Shown in pieces: positions 6,988-20,000 of a DNA stretch of 60,448 bases. The position numbers and the translations under genes are program-made. Each line of letters begins with the position of its first letter. The first letter of the stretch is position 1. Below the pieces are notes generated by a model. It saw only the letters and a list, made by a program, of their open reading frames with translations, was not told the origin of the DNA and ran no database searches. Source of the stretch: Chromatiales bacterium (GTDB lineage: Bacteria; Pseudomonadota; Gammaproteobacteria; Chromatiales; Chromatiaceae); contig JANQLO010000041.1 in the NCBI GenBank assembly GCA_028280505.1, forward strand, positions 1 to 60,448, written 5' to 3'.

Positions 6988-8067
6988 ATGTCAACCGAAC
7001 ACATCCGTGGCCGATGTTTGTCGAGCGGCCTGTTGCTGGTTCTTTGCGTGGGGCTGACCTCGCCGGCATTCGCTGACGATTACAGCTTGCTGTCGTCCGG
7101 CGGTGCCGATGAGGAATCGACGAACAAGACCGAAAAGGCGGAGACCGCCGACGAAGAGCGCATTGTCTGGGAGAAACCGAATCTGCCGCCGAGAGTGGGT
7201 CCGAAGCAGACCATTGCGGTAGGCAAGTTCGACACCATCGGATCGTTCACCGCGACCTACGGTAACTGGGATATCGGTGGCGGTCTGGCCGCCATGTTGA
7301 CGACGGCGTTGAGCGACTCCGGCTATTTCATCGTCTCCGAGCGGGCCAACATCCAGCAGATCCTCACGGAACAGGAGATGAAAGGCAGCGGAGCGGTACG
7401 TGCCACGTCGGGTCCTCAATTGGGTAATCTCACCGGCGTCAACCTGATGGTCTATGGTGCGGTGACCGAGTTCGGGGCGCAGGACTCGGGCGGCGGTATG
7501 AGCCTGGGATTTTCCGGCGGTGGTTTGGGCGGTCTGCTGAACAGTGCGATATCGCGCGAGAGTACGAGCGGCACCGTTGCGATGGATCTGCGTGTCGTCG
7601 ACACCACGACCGGCAATATCATCGACAGCTTTACCGTAAAGGAGAAGATCGAGAACACCGGCTATGACATTTCGCTTGGTTATGACGATATCAGTCTCGG
7701 CACCAACAAGTTCATGAATACGCCGCTCGGCGCGACCACGCGTAAGGCGATTGTCCGCGCGGTCGAGAAGATTGCGTTGACCAGCAACAATGCCGATTGG
7801 AGCGCGCTGGTCGTCGACCTCGACGGCGAAGAACTCTATATCAACGCCGGACGTCAGACCGGTATCGCCCCCGGGCAGAAGTTCGTCGTCGAACGTGTCA
7901 CCAAGCGTCTGATCGATCCCAGCACCGGCGAATTGCTGGGTACACGCACGGCCAAGCTGGGCATGGTGGAAGTCACCGAGGTGATGGATCGCATGAGCAT
8001 GGGCAAGTATCTGCCATTGACCTCGGACGCGCCGCAGGCCGGAGACCTCGTCAAAGCGACACGCTGA
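6988..8067 (+). CDS. CsgG/HfaB-family outer-membrane channel protein with C-terminal extension
   Basis: A 359-residue exported protein. The signal peptide ends in the type I site SPAFA-DD (about residue 29); there is no convincing lipobox, whereas E. coli CsgG is a lipoprotein. An acidic linker (30-65) leads to a CsgG domain (about 73-265): IAVGKFDTIGSF, GLAAMLTTALSDSGYFIVSER, then the Gly/Ser-rich transmembrane hairpin (GGGMSLGFSGGGLGG) and RVVDTTTGNIIDSFTV. An extra C-terminal beta domain (270-359; GIAPGQKFVVERVTKRLIDPSTGELLGTR) resembles the C-terminal domain of FlgT-like proteins. The ribosome binding site GGAGG (6976-6980) is strong. CsgG forms a nonameric secretion pore for unfolded curli subunits; here the next gene, 10 bp on, encodes a 5,549-residue exported protein, its likely substrate or partner. 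No curlin genes are present. Confidence 0.88.
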   Translation: MSTEHIRGRCLSSGLLLVLCVGLTSPAFADDYSLLSSGGADEESTNKTEKAETADEERIVWEKPNLPPRVGPKQTIAVGKFDTIGSFTATYGNWDIGGGLAAMLTTALSDSGYFIVSERANIQQILTEQEMKGSGAVRATSGPQLGNLTGVNLMVYGAVTEFGAQDSGGGMSLGFSGGGLGGLLNSAISRESTSGTVAMDLRVVDTTTGNIIDSFTVKEKIENTGYDISLGYDDISLGTNKFMNTPLGATTRKAIVRAVEKIALTSNNADWSALVVDLDGEELYINAGRQTGIAPGQKFVVERVTKRLIDPSTGELLGTRTAKLGMVEVTEVMDRMSMGKYLPLTSDAPQAGDLVKATR

Positions 8068-8077
8068 ACCGCCCGTC

Positions 8078-11000
8078 ATGATTCGGTTCAGCGTGCCCAG
8101 ACAACAGCCCAGGCCGCTACCGGTCCGGTTTCCCGGTAAGGCCGGCATTTTCGGCCTTTGTCTCAGCCTGTTCGTCGGTTTGACGGCGAACGCCTTTGCC
8201 GCGCCGTCCGAGAATCCGTTTGAGGTGCCGGTCGGCGAGGTGATGTCGACGTCACCTCAGCTTGCGAGCATTATGCGCAGCCCGACACGGCGATGCGGCA
8301 GTCGTTGCGGCAGTCAATGCGGCTCGAGCAAATGCGGCGGCAGCACGCCGGTATTCACCCGCCCCGCAGTCGTGACGCCGCCGCCACCCCCACCGAAACC
8401 CGTCGCGGCGCCGACGCCCGCGATCGAGCAAGAGGTTGAACGACCCGCTGCACCGGCCCTGGTGACCACCGAGACGACGAGCGCGCCGAAGGCCGATACG
8501 GCCAGCTCGGTTCATACGCCGTCCGGCGAGCCCAAACATTACGAATCAAGCCAGCCGAGCGTCGCCACCAAGACTGAACGCGAACACACGGGCAATGCCA
8601 GTGCAGTACGTCAGGGCTCGGTCGATCGTGCCAAGCGGCATCTGGGCTATGGCCGGGTGGGTTCCGTCGATGGCGAAACCGAAGACGACGAGACCTATGT
8701 ACGCGATCTCGACCACAATCGTATCTCGTCGCAGCTCAAGAACATCGGCGGCTACGTCAAGCAGCAAAAGGGTAACAACGTCGGCGGCACCACGACCCGC
8801 CCGAGGAAACCGAAGAAGCCGGATCAGCCTGTCGTCGTTAATCCGGGGCCGGCAATCGTTGAACAGCCCGAAGAACAACCGGGGCTTACGCCGCCGCCGA
8901 AGAAAGACCCGGTGATTCCGGACGACCCGGACAAGGAACTGATCGCGAATGACGACGGTGCAAGCACCGCCTACCGCAAGCGCGTAAGGGGCAACGTCAA
9001 GGGTAATGACGAATACGAGGGCTATGTCAGTGTCTCGCGTCTGTCGCGTACCCAGCATGGCAACATGCGTCTGTTCAGCAGTGGCAACTGGAGTTACAAG
9101 AACTCGATCCTGTTCAAGAACGGCGGTACCGACAGTTTCACCTATCTGCTGCAGGACACCGAAGGCAACAGCGATACCGCGACGGTCACGATCGATATCG
9201 CACCGAAGAAAAAGAAGAAGAAAAAGAAGAGAAACGGCGGCGGTGGGAAAGACCCGGGCGGCGGCCGCGGAGGCGGTGGCTCCGGTGGCGGCGGTGGTAT
9301 ACCGGCGAATTGCCGTGCCATGGCCGAAAAGTACAGCAAGCTGCCGCCCGATGTCATAGCGGCCAAGTTTGGTGCGGACCGGGCGGTGAAGGAGCGCTAC
9401 GAAGCAGCCGGTAAGGAGCTGGCGTCCGGTGACCCTTCTCACGAAAAGGCAGCGCGGGCACAGATGCGGGTCGAGACCATGCTCGCGCAGGGTGCGGATG
9501 ATCTGACCCTCGATATCGCGCAGACCGAGTATCGACAGGCGGTTACTCAACAACGCAATCTCGTCGATGCGGTCGCCAAGCCGCCGGTCGACACCTTCAA
9601 GAAGCTGTTGCAATCATCGGCCGCATCCGGTGGTGCGTTGCCGGTCCACCCATTGCTCGAAGCCAAGGACGGCGCCCCCGCGGCATTCCTGTATCGAAAA
9701 ATGCAGCAGCCCGGGGTGCAAAAACAGGTGGGTCGGTTCGCGGCCCGCGCCAACAAGATCGCGCTGAATACGCCGTTGCCCGACAAGCTGAAGGATCAAG
9801 CGGTCAATCTGTATCAACGTGTCACGGCAAAGACCGATGCCGTGTCGAAGATAAAAATGCAGAAGGTCGACGTCGTACGCAAACCGGCGCAAAAGCCCGC
9901 GACCGCGTTCCTGCGCGATGTCGAGCATCTTCGTCTGGCCTCGCTAAAAGTGCAGCGCGAGACCTTGGACGAGAAAGGGCTTCAGCGTGCTATTGCCAAG
10001 GTGTCGCTCGGTCAGCCGGTCAAGGGGAAAAAGCCCAAGCCGCAAATCGTAAAACTCAATGTGCCCGCATTGGGTGAGCCTCGACTCAGTCCGGACGACA
10101 GGACCCATGCCGTTCGGTTCATGCGCAAGGTTGCCAAGGCCTCGCCGTTACTCAAACAGTTGCAGACGAGTAGTAAGAAAGTCGGCAAGCAGGTCGCGAA
10201 ACAATATGTCGAACACGCGGCTGCGCAGACTTTCTACTCGGAGGTCGTCGGTAAGGAGCGCCTGCTGGCGATGCGTGAAATCGCCGAAGGCCGGGTCGGG
10301 CAGGTCGTTGGCGTCGGCCGCGACGGCTTGAAGGACGTCAAGGAAATCGCGGTCGACGAGCAGTTCCGGGTTCGACTGCTCGAAGACCTCCAAACACTCG
10401 ACAAAGATCGTCTGAAACATCATGCCAAGCGTTTGTCGGACGTACGTGCAAAGCAAGCCAATGCCACAGTCGATCTCATCAAGCACCAGTTCAGCAGCTC
10501 GGCGGATCTGATCAAGCAAGACTATCTCTCGGCGCGTGGCCAACTCGAGCGTGTATCACGGAAGATCGGCCCGGGTGTCATGAAAGCCACCGAGAATCTG
10601 CCAAAGGTCAAACGCGAGCTGGATCAAGTCCGCAAGCAGGTCGTGGGCCGTCTCGACAAGGGACAGGATCTCGGTGACCTGGAGACACGCCTGAAGACGC
10701 TGACCAAGGCCTTCAATGATGGCGACAAGGCACTTAAGAAGGCGCGCAAGAGCCAGGCCTTCAATCAGGCGCTCAAGACTTATGAGCAGCGCCGTGCCGC
10801 TTACCGTGCCGATCTCAAAAAGCAAAAGGCCGATCCGGCTTCTGCGAAGGCATTGAAAGAGAAGGCGTCGACGCAGAAGGATGCACTCGTCAACGCGTTC
10901 ACCCAGCGATTGGCACGCAAGGGCGGCCTGGAGAATCCGGTCGAGCGTGTACTGCGCGATCCGCGCGGTGCGATCGATACGGTCAAGCTCGCCGATTTCC

Positions 11001-14000
11001 AACAATTCGCGCAACGTGTACCGGCGATGCAGGCGCCCTTGAAGACCAAGGCGGTCCTGCCGTCGTCGGATCAGGTAAAGCGGGTCGACTCCCCCACACG
11101 CGCCGCGAGCCTGCGGACGTTCAACGCGGCCGATCTTTCCACGCTGGACGGTCGGATCAAATCCATCGAGGCCGTCGCCGCACCCGGACCCGTCAAGGCC
11201 GCACCACCGGCCGAGAGTCGACGTGCGGTCTACAAGACCGATGGTGACTTACCCGATAAGTTCACCAAGGCATCGCTCAGCGAACCGGCGTCGCTTGAAA
11301 AGAAACTGCGTAACAAGATCGTCGGCAGCAACGATATCCAGCGCTTCAGTCAGCCCAAGCACATGCGCGATATCGCCATGGTGCAACAGGGCAAGACAGA
11401 CGGTCTGAAAACACAACCCAAGAAGCTTGAAGGCCAGGCATTCGTCGATGCCTACAACAATGCCGTCGGCAATCTCGGTTGGGCGCATGAGTTCGAAAGC
11501 GAGGACGCGCTGCAGCGGTTCGCGCAGGAACGCATAGGCGGCCTGGGCATGGCGCATAAGAAATCCGATCTGGAGGATCCGGAGTATCGTGCGCGTTTGC
11601 TGCAGGAGCGTCTCGGCGGATTGGTCGCGGTGCATCGCTTCGACTCGATGGAAGACATGCGCGACTTCGTCAACAGCCGTCTCGGCGGACTGGGTCGTGC
11701 GTACACCTGTCTCGATCTGCTCGATGCCGGCTGGAGCGAAGATCAGGTCAACGGCATGTTCGATCGGGCGCGCGAGTTCGGCGCCAAAGATTTCGAGACC
11801 AAAAAAGACTGGGGCGAGCGCATGATGCGCGAGCACGGCGAAGAGTTTACGCGCGATCCGAACGGCGAAGTGCGCTTCAAGACCTTGACCGAAAAACGCC
11901 AGGAACACGAGGCTGAAATGCTGGCCTCGGGCAATTTCATCCGTGATCCCCAGACCGGCAACCTGGTGCACAAAGACACCAAGGCCGGTCGTCAAGTCAA
12001 GCGTAAGATCCTTGCCGCCAAGCCGAAAAAGGTAAAGATCAAGCTGGCCGGCGGGAAGGAAGCGACGCTGACCATCGACGGCTTCACCAGCCTCAACGAT
12101 GCACTGGCCGATGCATTGCGCGCGAAAGGCTATGTGCAAAATGCCGCCGGTGATTGGGTCGACGGTAACGGCAACATCGTCATCACCGGCGGTGCGGCAC
12201 GGCACTATGACGATCTCTACACCAATGCGATGGAAAAGCAGTTCGACGGCTTTTCCAGCGTGGTCACGCGGCGTCCGCCGCCACCGCCGCCCGCGGTGTC
12301 GACGACCGAGGAATCGCTACAGGCGCTGACCGACAAGGTTGCCGCGAGCGTCGGTTATACGGTCAGCAATGTCGAGATCGGCGGCAGGAAGATCGACATC
12401 GAGGTCCGTCCGGGTGAGACCTTCAGCGATGCACTGCGACGCGTGATCGGTGATTCGTCACGCTACGATTTCGATGTCGACGGTAATCTGATCGATCTGG
12501 AAAACGATCGTGTCGTCTTGAGCGATGAAGAGATCACGAAGAAGGATGAGCGTTATCGCGACAGGGTCCTTGAATCGATCTTCGGCGAGGATCAGAAGGG
12601 ACTCAACGAAAACGTGTTGTGGATGGCGCGCTTTGGCACGCCGGAGCAAAAACGCACTGCCCAGGCGATTATCGACCAGCTCGATCGTCAGGCCGCCGCG
12701 GTCACTGCCAGTGTAAAAGCGCAGGACGAAATCAAGAAGAAACTGGCCGAACTGGAGACCGACGACAAGCTCAGCGATCAGGAAAAACGCCGGCAGCGGC
12801 AAATTCTGCAGGCCCAGCTCACAACGGCCAATCAGGCAAGGCGTGATGCCGAGACGGTCTTGTTCAATCAGGCCAATACGGCAAACGCATCGGCCACTCG
12901 TGCGCAGGAACGTTCATTGACGCGCGACGAGCGTCGTGCCTTGGCCTTGTATGACGATTTGCAGGACGTGCGCGACGACATCGCGGCGCTGGATGCCGAA
13001 CTCGCCAAGAATCCGCGTCAAACCCGGCGCAAACAGCTCCTGGCCGAGCGCGCCCGAAAACTGAAGCAGCTCTATGGCATCAATCAAGACCTGATCGAGC
13101 AATCGTCTGAGCTGATTCAACCGGAACGCCTTGCCGGGCGTATCCCGGACATCGATACCCTGCGTCAGACCTTCGATCCCAGTACCGCCGCGGATTGGCG
13201 TGATGCACGCGACCGCGCCATCGGCGTGCGTTTCGAAGAACGTGATGGCAAACGCGTGGCCGTCTACATCGGCCCCGACGGCAAACCCTTCGTCGATCCG
13301 GGTGAGCTGGGGCCGGACGGTAAACCGAAGGAGATCGTCGTCTCCGCGTCGGCCGGTGAGAAATTTTTGGCGTCTCGTAAGAACCGACTCGGTAAGGAAA
13401 GAGACTATTTCAACCGCAACATCGGCTCCTTGGAGGATGCCTGGAAAGATTTGCAAAAGACCAATACCGAGGTCGAGAAGCTCGAAGCCAAGGCGGCGAA
13501 GGAAGGTCTGAAAGGTTGGGAACAGACCAAGCTGCGCAAGCTCAAGAGGAAACAGGCCGAACAACAGGCCGAGGTGCGAGAAATCAAGGATCGCATTGAT
13601 TCACGGACCCAGAGCTATCGCCAGGTGAAGGCACTGGTCGACGCCGAAAAGGCCAAAGGCGAAGGCGGCGAGAAGTCCGCCTTGGGTGAACTCTTGGCCG
13701 CAGCGGACCAAGAGGCGGCCGAGATTATGGTCGCTCGCGAAAAGGCGAAGGAGGAATGGGACAAGGGTATCCGTACCATCACTTACACGGATGAAAACGG
13801 CGTCGAACGGACCTGGATGAGCGAGAAGGGGCGTCAGTACCAAGCGGAACAGGCCAAGAAGGCTCAGGAAGCGGCCGAACGCGCGGTCGAAGAGGCCGCC
13901 AAAGCGGCGCAGAAGGCCGTCGAGGAAGCGGCGCAAGAGGCAGAACGCATCGTACGCGAAGAACGTGAGCGCCAGATTGCCTTGGCGAAACAGATCAAGG

Positions 14001-17000
14001 CGCAACGCGACGCACAGGCGAGCCGTTTCCGCGATCAGTTCCATCGCTACGAAGACGATCTCAAGAGCGCGGAACGCCAACAGGCAAGTGCACAGGCCGA
14101 ACTCGATGCGGCCGCACGCGATATCGAGCGGGCCAGGGCAGGTAAGATCGAGAACACGCCGGAACTCAAGAAGCGTTATGCCGATGCCCAGAAGGCCTTG
14201 GCCAAGGCGAACGCGGAAGTCGAGCAAAAACGCTTGTTGGCCAATCAGGCCGAGGCACTGGCCGCCAGCAACGATCCGGCATTTATCGCGTTACTTAACG
14301 ACGAACAGAAGAAGATCCGTACGCTGCATCAAAGCTATACGGATGCCCAATCGCAGACCAGTGCCAAGTTCAAGGCTTTGGCTGCACTAAAGAACGATCC
14401 AAAGGCCAGTGCTGAAGACATCCGACAGGCACGCGAGGCATTCGCGCAGGCCAGCAAGGCCGAGAGTGAGGCACGGCAAAAGGTCATCGATCAACAGACC
14501 GCGATGTCGGCCATGGTCGACAATGCGCTGTATACGAAAGCGACACCCGAATTCAATCGCGCGCGCATTGCGCAACTCGAGGAGAGGGCTGGCGATAAAG
14601 GCACGCAAAAAGGGTTGACCAAGGAAGAGAACGAAGAGTACTGGCGTCGCCGGTACCTGCAGGATTACTTCGACAAGGTTGCCGAGGCGCAGCTCAAGGC
14701 GCAGGCGATTCAGGAGATGCAAGCCGCCTACGACGCCAACCAACAGGCAGGCGGCAAATACCGCACCTTGAGCGAAACCCTGGCCGATGTGATGCGGCAG
14801 AAGGGCTATACGCTGAACGACGAAGGCAAGTGGCTGGACGGTAGCGGCCGGGTCGTTATGCGCGACAGCACATCGTTGAGTCAGGAGGAGATGGTCATCC
14901 TGGTCGGCGAGCGCCAGCGCCAGGACAAACTCAAGGAGCTGGGAGGTTACAAGGACCAGACATTGGCCGCGCAGGAAATGCAGTTGATCGGCGAGTGGAT
15001 GACGTCGATGCGCGGTGGTCGCGGCGGTAAGTCGCTATTGCACCCCGACCAGGATGGCAGCCTGCGTCGGGAACTCCTGGGATTCCTGGACGGCCGTGAA
15101 GCGGCCAAGAAAAAGCTGGACGATGCTCAGGCGCTGGTGCTTCAGCGCCAACAGGAGTTGGCACAGGCACGCGCCGCTGCAGCCGAAGATCCAAGTGCCT
15201 ACAGCAGACGTCAAATCGATTATTCGGCCGAATTGCTGAGGCTGGCAGAAGGCCGCGTGAGATATGCACGTGATCAGCTCAAGTCCGCCGAAGATGATGC
15301 GAAAGAACAAGACGAGGCCTTGTCAGGTAATGCGCTGTTAGCGCATCGCACCGGCCGGGTGCAGGGTGCGAGTACGCTGGTCGCGGAGCGGACGGTGAAA
15401 ATGCAAGAGGCCTTGGTCGCGTATCAGCTCAATCCAACGGCGGCGAATCGCCGTACCTTTGAAGGCCGTCAGGACGATCTCAATCGCGCGGTGGGCCTGC
15501 TCAACGAGGCAGAGAAAGGCGTACGTGCGCTGACCGGGCGCGATGCCACACCGGGCGGCGGCATTCCCGCGGTGAGTTATCTCGACATCTTGCGTAGCGA
15601 TCGCAAGATCGAACAACAGGCGTTGGTGGCTCGGCGTCAAGCCGAAGAGGAGCGTTACCGCGCGGCACGTCAACGCGAGTTCGAAGGTCTGCAGAAGGTT
15701 GAGCAGCTGCGACAGGCGCGTGACATGTCGCAGGAGGATCTGAACAAGGCCGTTGCGGCATCTGAGAAGCAGGGCATCGCCTTACAGGCCGAGCGCGCCA
15801 AAGCCGTGAAAGCCGGTGATCGCAACAAGATTGCCTTACTCGATCGTCAAATCGCAGATCAGCAGGTGTTTCATGAGGCCCTGGATAACACACTGCGCGA
15901 GAAATTGGCCGATCGAAACATGTCGCGCGAGCGGCTAAAACTGGCCACGCTCAGGGTCGCCAGGGACAAGGCGGACGAGGCCGGTGATTCCGACAAGGTC
16001 AAGGCGCTGGATAAGCAGATCAAGGATCAGCAGATCGTCGCGACCTATCACGAAAACTATGCCATGCGCGTGCGTCACCGGATCGGGCCGCGAAGTTTCA
16101 TTGAGGCACAAGACAAGCTGGTGCCGAAGGAATGGGAACTGAGTGCCGAGTACGCCGCGCGTGAGCGTGAGTATCGTTTTCAACAGGCGCTGGATATTCA
16201 ACGCCGGATGCATTCGCAGAATCAGCAGCGTGCGGCTTCCGAAGGTCAAATCCGCAAAGACATCAAGGTACTCGAAGATGAGCTGTTGGCCTTGCAGCTC
16301 AGCGACAAGCGCGGCAGCAACAAGGCCGACATCGCGGTCAAGGAACAGGAACTGTCCGACGCCCGTGCGGCCTTCAGCAATCGTTCGCGTCTGTTCGACA
16401 ACGGCGACCGCAACCTGCGAGAGGAATGGGAGACGCTGGTTACGCAAAACCGCCGGGACGGTATCGGGCCGACCAGCGATCACGATGTGCACAAGATCGC
16501 GCATCAGCACAACATCAATCTGAACGCCGTTTTCCTCGCCGATGCCAATGTCGTCGAACGGCAGCGTAAGGGCGGCTCGGCCCTGGTGCAGTTGTACCAG
16601 GATCAGCAGATGACCGCCGAGCGCGATACCTGGGGCGACTATTTCCTCGACGAGTTCAATCCGTTGAACGCCGACAGCACTTTGCGCAAGTCGGCTAATC
16701 TGCCGTGGCTGGGCAAGACTTTGGCCGGTAACGCGGTCGGTGTCGGCAAGGGTGCCTATAAGACGGTAGAAGGCATCGTTAAACTGGTCCCGGCCGTCGC
16801 CGATGCGACCTATGAATCGGTCGGCATACTCGCCGGTGCGGATATCGAGACGGACACGCTTGACTCGATCAACCGGGTACTTGATGTCGTCGACAAACGT
16901 GGTGTCGGTCGCATTGTCAGCGACATGAAGAACGATTTCTTCAAGAAGCTGAACAAGGGCGATGCACATTGGAATGCATCCGTAGCCGGTGGTGAAGTGG

Positions 17001-20000
17001 CCTTTGAAGTTGTGGCCGCCGTCTTGACCGGCGGTGAGAGCGTACTGGTGCGGGGTTCCAGTGCACTGGGCAGGGGCGCAGAGTTTGTCTCGCGTACGGC
17101 GCGCGTGTTGGATAAAGCAGGCGATTTGGCGCGGCGGGGCGGCCAGATCGCACAAACGGCACAGCGTTGGTCCAAAGCTTCCAATTACGTTGCCGACGGT
17201 ATGCGTACTTTGGCCGGGCGCACTGTCGCACTCGACAGCGGCATCCGTTCGGTAGCACGTCGTGGCGTCGGTGCGGTCGTTGATGTGATCGAGGCGCCGG
17301 TCGGTGCGCTGACTCGTAAGGTACCGGATGCGTTGAAGCCGGATATCCTACCGAGCCTGCAACGCGGCTTGGCACGTGCCTCGGTACAGGAGGTGCAAAA
17401 CGCCCAGCGTATGGCCGGCGCACTGGGGCGTGCCGAGAATCTGCTGGCGCGGGCCGCGCGCTCCAACGATACCGCCGAGATCGCCAAATTGGTTGATGAG
17501 GCGATGGGATTGAAAAAGACCGCTGCGGTCTTCTTTGAAAAGAATCCGGCCGCTTTCGATTTGCTTGCCGACTCGGGCAGTTTGTCGCGTTCGGTTGCCG
17601 GGCTCAACCCATCGCGTGCGTCGACGGCTTTCGTCAAAGCGGCGGACAAGGCCGAATCGGCCGGTGATGCCATTGCCGCGGCGGCATTCCGCAAATCCGC
17701 GATCACGGCTTCGTTCGCCAGTGAGTTCGGTCACGACGCCAGCCAACAGCTGCGCCGTGCCGCGCAGGATAGTATTGACCAACGCTTGCTGAACTCGCTG
17801 GACGATTTTGCTCCGGCAGTTGGTGCCGATCCGAATCAGATCGCGCGCAACCTTCGCAATGCTTTCCAGGCCGATGGCGTGAGTGACAGAGGCTTGCGCA
17901 CCAAAGCCGATGATTTGATCCAGAAGGCGACGCAAGACAGATCATTACTGCAGCAAGATATCGCCAAACTCGAGCGAAGTCTTCAGGGAGCTAATGCAGA
18001 AGCCAGGGAGGCAGGTGCACGTGCTTTGGCCGGTAAGCAGGAGCAGCTTGCCAAGCTGAACCAGTTGGAAAAGGTAATGACCAATCTGCGCGACGCGCCC
18101 GAGGTGCCGGATACGGCGTTGGCACGCGCGGTACCGGATCAACCGACCAAACCGGTGTCGTTCGACGGGCCTGATCAGCCGACGGTGACCTCGCCGAGTG
18201 GGCCCACCGTCGCAGGTCAAGCGGCGCGCGCGGCCGACAAAGTAGACGTGCCCGCTGAAAAGCTCACCGATGATCTGGTCAATCTCGACCCACCGCCGGC
18301 GGTTCCGCCGCGTAAGCCGGATGCGCCCTTACTTGCCGCAGAGCGCCAGGCCAACGAGCTAGCCGACGTGGCCGATAAGGCACCCGCGCGCGCGCCACCC
18401 GAGGCACCCGACAAACCGCCTGTCGCCTCGTCTGCCGATGAACCACACAATCTGGTGTTCACGACGACACAGGGCGACACCGTAGAACTGCCGCTCGGTG
18501 ATTACCTCGGCAAGGGTAGCTTCAGCAAGGCCCACAAGGCCGGTCACGATCCGGACAATCTGGTCGTCCGGATGACCGATATCGACAAGAACCCGGAAGC
18601 ACGCCAACTCGACGAATTCGGCCGCAAGGTCCTGGAGGAACAGGTTGACCAGGGCGTCGTGCGCATCGTCCGGCGTGAGGCACGCTTCGAAGTGGCCAGT
18701 TCACCGGATCCCGCGCTTGCCAATCGACGTGGCGTCGAACTGGTCGAACGCGCACCGCCACCGGCCAAAGAACTGTTCAAACGCAATCACGATGGCCTGA
18801 TGTCGCCCGGGCAGGCGAAGGCTTTCGATCGCGCGGTCAAGGAATTCAACGACAAGGGGCTCGTCTGGGGCGATAACAAACACGACAACTACACCTTCGA
18901 GGCCTTGGACGGTGACGACAACTGGCGTGTCGTGGTGATCGATCCGGGCGGTATCGTGCCGATCAAGCCGTCACCGGGACGCACAGCGGCACAAAACGCA
19001 CGTGACGTTCAGGCGCGCATCAATGCGCCGATGCCCGAGGAATTCGCGACCTTGTCGAAGCTGTCACGCGGCTATCGCGGCGATGTGATGAAGGCCGACA
19101 TCGTCGAGAACTTCGGCGAGCTCATCGATTACAAGGCGGTCGGGCTGAAATCGCTCGACGAGGTGCGCTTCAACCCGGCCGGTGTCTTGGATTACCCGAA
19201 GGCGCGTGAACTGTTCAATCTACCGGACGACCAAGTCGCCAAACGTGTCGCCAAGTGGCAGGCCGATCGTGAAGCGGCCGGCTTGGTCCCGGCAAAACCC
19301 GATGAGGTGCTGCAGGCCACTCAACTGGCCAAAGACAATCTCGTCCGCGCACGGCGTGCCGCCGATCAGCCGCCGGGTGGCAAGGTCGATGCAGACGCAC
19401 TGGCGGCGGCGCATAAACAGTTGGACGAACTGCAGGGCCCACGTCGTGATACGGCATCAGCGGACGACATCGCCAAAGCACGTTCCGCCTACGACGATCT
19501 AAGCAGCCGTGCGATCGAAGCAAAGGCACGTAAGGATTTCGCTGACGATATCGAACTGCGCCAGTCACTGCTCGGCAAAGTCGCAAAGGACGAACAAGCG
19601 CTGCAGCGTTTGACGCGCTCCGACCTGGATTGGCTCAGCGGCAAACGCACACGGCTCACGCCCGATGAAGAGGCTTGGGCACAAAAGATGATCGATGCGG
19701 TCGATGGCGATTGGGCCAAGCTGACCAAGAAGATCGGCGATGGCATCAGTGAGCTCGAGATGCATAAGCTGGTGAGTTACCGGCGTCAGGAAGTCGATCG
19801 CATGTTGGATGCGGCGATCGCCAAGGTTGAACGGGAAACGGGTCGCAAGCTCACACGCCAGGCTTTCGGTTCGACCAATCTGACCAGCGACTACGATCTC
19901 TCGGTCACGGGTTGGGGCGCCGAGCGTGTGGTCGCCGAATTCAATCAGGCGTTCAGAAACCGCTTCAAGAAGGAGCCCGGCAGTTTCTTCGATACCAATG

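Noticed and set aside
9208-9300. Poly-Lys and Gly-rich stretch as a possible frameshift or assembly error in the giant gene
   Set aside because: The frame continues on both sides with coherent protein sequence, and Lys codons alternate AAG/AAA; it reads as a true linker.
8546-9613. Long minus-strand frames within the giant gene (also 11249-12205, 13601-14227, 15935-17155)
   Set aside because: The sense frame runs unbroken through all of them with recognisable domains; the antisense products are low-complexity and have no ribosome binding sites.
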